Below are positions 60,139 to 64,000 of a DNA stretch of 64,000 bases, in pieces; position 1 is the first letter of the stretch, and the number at the start of each line of letters is the position of its first letter. The position numbers and the translations under genes are program-made. A model generated the notes under the pieces. The model was not told where the DNA came from. It saw nothing but the letters and a program-made list of their open reading frames with translations, and searched no databases. The DNA is from Bacteroidales bacterium (lineage in GTDB: Bacteria > Bacteroidota > Bacteroidia > Bacteroidales > Lentimicrobiaceae): positions 1-64,000 of the forward strand of contig JALHHH010000027.1 of NCBI GenBank assembly GCA_022837485.1. The letters run 5' to 3'.

Positions 60139-61233
60139 ATGAAAATATCGGAAATAATACATGTAATTGAGGATTTTGCTCCGCTTCCTCTTCAGGAGTC
60201 ATACGACAATGCCGGTTTGATTACCGGCTCCCCTTCGGAGGAAGCAACCGGAGGCCTGTTTACCCTTGATGTAACGGAAGCAGTTGTTGATGAAGCCATT
60301 TCACTGGGATATAACCTGATAATTGCACATCATCCGCTGATCTTTAAACCCTTGAAACGCCTGACCGGTAAGGATGAGATGGAGCGCAGTGTAATAAAAG
60401 CCATCCGAAACAATATTGCAGTTTATGCGGCTCATACAAACCTCGATAATGTGGCAGGTGGTGTAAACAGCATGATCTGTGCCCGTCTGGGTTTGAAGAA
60501 AGCGAGAATCCTCCAGCCCGTTTCCGGAGGTCTGAGAAAGGTGGTGGTGTTTGTTCCGGTTTCACATGCCGATACCGTAAGGGCAGCCATGTTTGCTGCA
60601 GGAGCCGGTACCATAGGCAATTACGACTCATGCAGTTTTAATCTTGTGGGGAAAGGTACGTTCCGGCCTTTGGCAGATTCCACTCCTTTTGTGGGAACTG
60701 CCGGTGAGCTTCATTCCGAATCCGAAATCCGGATTGAAACGGTATGCCCGGCATATATTCTTAACAGGGTGGTGAACAGAATGATTGAAGCCCATCCATA
60801 CGAGGAAGTCGCCTGGGATGCCTATCCGCTGGCTAACGATAATCCGCTGACCGGATCCGGTATGATTGCGGAATTTCCCGAACCCCTCGGTGAAATGGAG
60901 TTTCTGGAACTGGTGAAGAAAACCTTCTCTGCCTCCTGTGTGAAATATTCACCGATTACCGGACGAAAAATAAGAAAGGTAGCCCTATGCGGAGGATCCG
61001 GGAATTTTCTGATCGGAAATGCTATGGCTGCTCAGGCCGACGCTTTTCTAACCGGAGAACTTAAGTACCACGACTTCTTTCTTGCCGATAAGAAAATACT
61101 CCTGGTGGAAGCGGGTCACTATGAAACCGAACAATTTACGAAAGAATTATTGGTGCAAATTGTTAAGGAAAAATTTACTACCTTTGCAACCCGAATTTCC
61201 AGCATTCAGACGAACCCTGTCAATTATCTGTAA
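60139..61233 (+). CDS. Nif3-like dinuclear metal center protein
   Basis: A member of the conserved Nif3/YbgI (DUF34) family, which forms toroidal hexamers with a two-metal site per subunit. N-terminal FAPLPLQESYDNAGLITG, the metal ligands in IIAHHPLIFKPLKRL and AAHTNLDNVAGGVN, a central PII-like insertion (about 135-230; VVVFVPVSHADTVRAAMFAAGAG and EAHPYEEVAWDAYPL) and the C-terminal FLTGELKYHDF and EAGHYETEQF complete the pattern. Length 364 is the long form with the insertion. The biochemical role is not settled. It precedes the zinc-ribbon protein by 24 bases, a pairing I recall as common in Bacteroidota. Confidence 0.93.
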   Translation: MKISEIIHVIEDFAPLPLQESYDNAGLITGSPSEEATGGLFTLDVTEAVVDEAISLGYNLIIAHHPLIFKPLKRLTGKDEMERSVIKAIRNNIAVYAAHTNLDNVAGGVNSMICARLGLKKARILQPVSGGLRKVVVFVPVSHADTVRAAMFAAGAGTIGNYDSCSFNLVGKGTFRPLADSTPFVGTAGELHSESEIRIETVCPAYILNRVVNRMIEAHPYEEVAWDAYPLANDNPLTGSGMIAEFPEPLGEMEFLELVKKTFSASCVKYSPITGRKIRKVALCGGSGNFLIGNAMAAQADAFLTGELKYHDFFLADKKILLVEAGHYETEQFTKELLVQIVKEKFTTFATRISSIQTNPVNYL

Positions 61234-61257
61234 TTCAGTAATATAATCCCAGCAAAT

Positions 61258-62121
61258 ATGGCCAAATCAACGTCAAAAGCTAAATCAGCCAATGAAACTG
61301 AAACCAGAAACGCAAAAGAACCGGTAGAAAATCCCATCGTTGCCCATGTTTCGCTCACCCAAAATGACGTTGACGAAACCGAAATTTCCATAGAGAAAAA
61401 ACTGGTAGCACTCTACAGTCTCCAGCAGATTGATTCTCAAATTGACAAAATCCGCATCATCCGCGGTGAACTTCCTCTGGAAGTGGAAGATCTGGAAGAT
61501 GAGATTATCGGATTGGAAACCCGTATCGACAACTACATCCAGGAAATTGAAACACTCAAGGTTTCTGTTAAGGAGAAAGAAAATGTTATTAAGGACAGCC
61601 ACTTGCAGATTAAGCGTTACGAAGAGCAGCAAATGAACGTCCGTAATAACCGGGAATACGATTCACTGTCCAAAGAAATTGAGTTCCAGAATCTCGAGAT
61701 TGCCCTGGCTGAGAAACGTATAAAAGAGTTTACACACCAGCTCAACCTCAAGAACGAAGAAATTACAGCAGCGCAGAAAGTGCTCGAGGAACGTAAAAAC
61801 GATTTGGAAATCAAGCAAAGTGAACTTGCCGATATCGTCAGTGAAACGGAAAAGGAAGAACTTTCTCTGCAGTCAAGGTCGGAAGAGTTTCAGCGCTTTA
61901 TCGAAGAACGCCTCCTTACCGCCTATAAACGCATCCGCAAGAATGCCCGCAACGGACTTGCCGTTGTCAGCGTTGAACGAGATGCCTGCGGAGGTTGCTT
62001 CAGTGCCATCCCGCCACAGCGTCAGCTCGATATCCGAATGCACAAGAAAATCATCGTATGCGAGTATTGCGGCCGTATTCTCGTCGATCACGGTCTCGCC
62101 TCCAGTATTAACCAGGGATAA
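61258..62121 (+). CDS. Coiled-coil protein with C4 zinc ribbon
   Basis: A 287-residue cytoplasmic protein. After a polar, Lys/Glu-rich N terminus there is a long antiparallel coiled coil (about 45-225, LVALYSLQQIDSQIDKIRIIRGELP ... RNNREYDSLSKEIEFQNLEIALAEKRI), then a C-terminal zinc ribbon with two CxxC pairs (CGGCFSAIPP and CEYCGRIL). This is the DUF164/CdsZ-like architecture. A role in translation or stress control has been suggested for relatives; here it is unknown. It is probably co-transcribed with the Nif3-like gene and followed by a terminator. Confidence 0.9.
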   Translation: MAKSTSKAKSANETETRNAKEPVENPIVAHVSLTQNDVDETEISIEKKLVALYSLQQIDSQIDKIRIIRGELPLEVEDLEDEIIGLETRIDNYIQEIETLKVSVKEKENVIKDSHLQIKRYEEQQMNVRNNREYDSLSKEIEFQNLEIALAEKRIKEFTHQLNLKNEEITAAQKVLEERKNDLEIKQSELADIVSETEKEELSLQSRSEEFQRFIEERLLTAYKRIRKNARNGLAVVSVERDACGGCFSAIPPQRQLDIRMHKKIIVCEYCGRILVDHGLASSINQG

Positions 62122-62144
62122 TATTCCGGTAGCGATTTGTATTG

Positions 62145-62172
62145 GGGAGAAGCACGCTTCTCCCTTTTTTTT
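62145..62172 (+). terminator. Rho-independent terminator after the zinc-ribbon gene
   Basis: An eight-pair perfect stem (GGGAGAAG at 62145-62152, CTTCTCCC at 62157-62164) with loop CACG is followed by eight T. It lies 23 bases after the stop and shows that the open frame from 62137 is not translated there. Confidence 0.88.
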
Positions 62173-62179
62173 ATCTTTG
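62172..62179 (+). promoter_or_regulatory. -7 element of the repeat-rich secreted protein gene
   Basis: TATCTTTG matches TAnnTTTG and directly follows the preceding terminator's T tract. It would give a 34-base leader before ATG 62218. The -33 position falls in the terminator hairpin and is not clear. Confidence 0.4.
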
Positions 62180-62217
62180 ATTTTTACAGGCGCCTGCCGG
62201 TGCTGCTTTTTCTCCAG

Positions 62218-63717
62218 ATGAAACGACTGCTGATTTTACTGAGCTTTCTTCTCTCCAGCCTGACCGTCCTTCCGGCCGAAGAGCTGTCGCCTGCCTGTAC
62301 CGAAGCCTATAACAATATCCTTATGCTTCGTTTCAAAAAGGCTGAAACCCTTTTGCACACCGAAAGAAACCCGGCTTCAGCACCAATCCTAGCTTATCTT
62401 TATAATTATATAAGTTTCCTTCAGCTAATGATTGATGAGGATGAAGCCCGCTTTAAACAACTGGCCGCATCCAAATACCAGGTATACCGTGCGCTGGAGG
62501 CCGGGAATTCCGAATCACCCTGGACACTCTATACCCAGGCTATGACGGATATGCAGTGGGCCGCCCTGCGACTGAAGTTCGGGGGTTATACCACCGCTGC
62601 CATCGAGATCAACAGGGCTTACCGGCTTTTATCAGCCAACCGGAAACGATTCCCGGATTTTCTTCCCAATCAGACAGCAGAAGGAATTATGCAGGTGCTC
62701 GTAGGATCGGTGCCTGAAAACTACCGCTGGGTGACCCGTCTTCTCGATATGCAGGGAACCGTCTCCGATGGCATGTCAACGATACAGGACGTACTTGAGT
62801 CGCCGGGTCTTTCGCAGCGCTTTCCCTACCTTCAGACCGAAAGCCTCTTTTTGTTCACTTTCATCTCCTTCAATCTGGGCGGTGAGCAAACAGAGGGCTT
62901 TGAGTATGTGAAAAATCTGCTGAGCCTGCCAATTTACAAAGACCTGTCCGGAGAAAGCCCGCTTCTTGCCTATGCAGCCGCCGTTTTTCAAATGCATGCC
63001 GGCAATAACGATGAAGCTCTTGCCGCCCTGAGCAGAAGCCCGTCCGGACCGGAATATTACCCCTTTCATTATATGAATTACCTTAACGGACTGGTACGAA
63101 TCCAAAAACTTGACGCAGGAGCATCCGTCTGGTTTCTACGTTATGTTAATCATTATAAAGGCAATAGCTTTATCAAATCGGCATACCAGCGACTGGCATG
63201 GATCGAATTGCTAAACGGTAACCTGAACGGATATCGTCAGTCGATGCTTAAAGCGAAAGTAAGGGGGAATGCACTGATCGACGGCGACAGACAGGCATTA
63301 AACGAAGCGGAAAGCGGCGATATGCCCTCCGCTTGCCTGCTGAAAGCTCGTCTCCTTTTCGACGGAGGATATTATCCACAGGTTTCTCAGGTGCTGTCGG
63401 GATGTAATGTCCAAATGCTTCCTTCGGAAAAGGAAAGACTCGAACTGTACTACAGAAAAGCCCGCAACGAACATCAGCTTGGGCACATTGAATCCGCCGT
63501 TCTGCTTTACACAAACGTGATTGATGAAGGAAGCCGTCAGCCATGGTATTACGCTGCCAATGCATCCCTTCAGCTTGGACTTATTTATGAAATGCGGGGT
63601 GATAAAGTAAAAGCTGAAACGTGTTTTAGGCGTTGCCTTTCTCTTCAATACAGTGAGTACCGCACCGGCATTACGCAAAAGGCCAGAGCAGGTCTTTCAC
63701 GCCTTGGCGCAAAGTAA
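62218..63717 (+). CDS. Secreted helical-repeat (TPR-like) protein of unknown function
   Basis: From ATG 62218 a signal peptide is evident (MKRLLILLSFLLSSLTVLPAEE). The mature part is all-helical with TPR-like features: RFKKAETLLHTERNPASAPILAYLYNYI, AALSRSPSGPEYYPFHYMNYLNGLVRI, and near the end AVLLYTNVIDEGSRQPWYYAANASLQLGLIYEMRGDKVKAETCFRRCL, a clear TPR pair. No catalytic motif is seen. It probably acts in the periplasm as a scaffold; I recall similar proteins in Bacteroidota, but no function. The 27 residues in front of the chosen start span a terminator and are discarded. Confidence 0.82.
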   Translation: MKRLLILLSFLLSSLTVLPAEELSPACTEAYNNILMLRFKKAETLLHTERNPASAPILAYLYNYISFLQLMIDEDEARFKQLAASKYQVYRALEAGNSESPWTLYTQAMTDMQWAALRLKFGGYTTAAIEINRAYRLLSANRKRFPDFLPNQTAEGIMQVLVGSVPENYRWVTRLLDMQGTVSDGMSTIQDVLESPGLSQRFPYLQTESLFLFTFISFNLGGEQTEGFEYVKNLLSLPIYKDLSGESPLLAYAAAVFQMHAGNNDEALAALSRSPSGPEYYPFHYMNYLNGLVRIQKLDAGASVWFLRYVNHYKGNSFIKSAYQRLAWIELLNGNLNGYRQSMLKAKVRGNALIDGDRQALNEAESGDMPSACLLKARLLFDGGYYPQVSQVLSGCNVQMLPSEKERLELYYRKARNEHQLGHIESAVLLYTNVIDEGSRQPWYYAANASLQLGLIYEMRGDKVKAETCFRRCLSLQYSEYRTGITQKARAGLSRLGAK

Positions 63718-63760
63718 CCGATATTCGCAGTATATCAACATGTTAATTGCTTTTACAATG

Positions 63761-63788
63761 AAAAACCCGGCTGACAATTGCAGCCGGG
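63761..63788 (-). terminator. Rho-independent terminator of the outer-membrane protein gene
   Basis: On the minus strand CCCGGCTG (63781-63788) pairs perfectly with CAGCCGGG (63766-63773) across a seven-base loop and runs into TTTTT. It lies 38 bases after the stop of the gene entering from the right. Confidence 0.85.
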
Positions 63789-63825
63789 CAGAGGATATAT
63801 GGGAATTGAATTGTTTCCTGAAGCT

Positions 63826-64000
63826 TTAGTACTTTATACCAAGTGTAAGCATAAAGGTGTTGTTTGAAATGGTAGTTCTTGCCGGACTTTCGATTCCGCT
63901 GTAGAGGTAATATTCATCGTCGTATTCCGAATACACCCATCCAAGGTCGATATAGAATGAACGCTCACGGATTCCAAGGCCCAGAGAGTAAGAAGGCATG
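63826..64000 (-). CDS. C-terminal part of an outer-membrane beta-barrel protein
   Basis: A gene enters from the right edge; its last 58 codons are in the window. The frame reads with no stop from the edge to TAA at 63826-63828. The residues alternate as in beta strands (YSLGLGIRERSFYIDLGWVY) and the protein ends in FMLTLGIKY, a terminal aromatic strand of the kind recognised by the BAM machinery. A run of acidic and Tyr residues (SEYDDEYYLYSG) would be an extracellular loop. Family members with this ending include transport-related proteins of the OmpP1/FadL type, but this piece is too short to tell. The terminator downstream supports the reading. Confidence 0.8.
   Translation of the reverse strand, partial: MPSYSLGLGIRERSFYIDLGWVYSEYDDEYYLYSGIESPARTTISNNTFMLTLGIKY

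Noticed and set aside
62137..62217. N-terminal extension of the TPR-like protein
   Set aside because: It would translate through the terminator of the upstream gene; ATG 62218 begins a typical signal peptide.

Overview
The window looks like chromosomal DNA of a Bacteroidota bacterium, probably class Bacteroidia; I cannot place it lower. The evidence is consistent across the window. There are five loci for secreted proteins ending in type IX secretion (T9SS) sorting domains, both type A and the gliding-motility-associated type B. Predicted promoters follow the TTTG ... TAnnTTTG pattern, Shine-Dalgarno sites are nearly absent, and families such as DUF4296, BACON and choice-of-anchor L are present. 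Lipid A genes (lpxH, lpxK), SurA-type chaperones and TolC show a Gram-negative envelope. I see no insertion sequence, phage, CRISPR array, rRNA or tRNA.

Layout. 1-4.6 kb: tail of a DUF4296 gene, a small lipoprotein, an acyl-CoA ligase and a secreted esterase. 5-10.4 kb: tilS, a DsbD-type thiol:disulfide interchange protein and an FG-GAP repeat protein. 10.5-15.6 kb: an M20 dipeptidase and an 1120-residue anchor-L/PKD surface protein. 15.8-19.6 kb: gapA, ppk1 and sixA. 20.1-24 kb: xseA-xseB and a cation:proton antiporter. 24-30 kb, minus strand: two L,D-transpeptidases, mscS-pfkA and glyA. 30-39 kb: a T9SS cargo gene broken by a frameshift, an Fn3-rich T9SS protein and an S9 peptidase. 39-49 kb, plus strand: three SurA/PpiC-family genes, a MoxR ATPase, then adaptor, permease and TolC genes of a MacAB-like exporter with no ATPase gene. 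49.3 kb: zupT. 50-54.7 kb, minus strand: a molybdenum cofactor (Moco) cluster (moeA, moaA, moaC, a small membrane protein, a MOSC-MogA fusion, an HD protein). 54.7-59.7 kb, minus strand: ppx/gppA, lpxH, a thioredoxin-fold lipoprotein, punA and lpxK. 60-63.7 kb: a Nif3-like protein, a zinc-ribbon coiled-coil protein and a repeat-rich secreted protein. The window ends in the 3' part of an outer-membrane beta-barrel gene.

How the genes fit together. Much of the window serves the cell envelope: outer-membrane protein folding (SurA trio, DsbD), lipid A synthesis, peptidoglycan cross-linking, export, and T9SS cargo. The rest is central metabolism (GAPDH, PFK, SHMT, PNP), polyphosphate metabolism (ppk1, a Ppx/GppA protein) and Moco synthesis.

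The best leads are the frameshifted T9SS cargo, whose break falls exactly between two BACON repeats, the exporter operon without an ATPase, and the compact Moco operon with a gene fusion, a short MoaA and an unknown four-helix membrane protein. I found nothing I would confidently call a new defence or mobile system.
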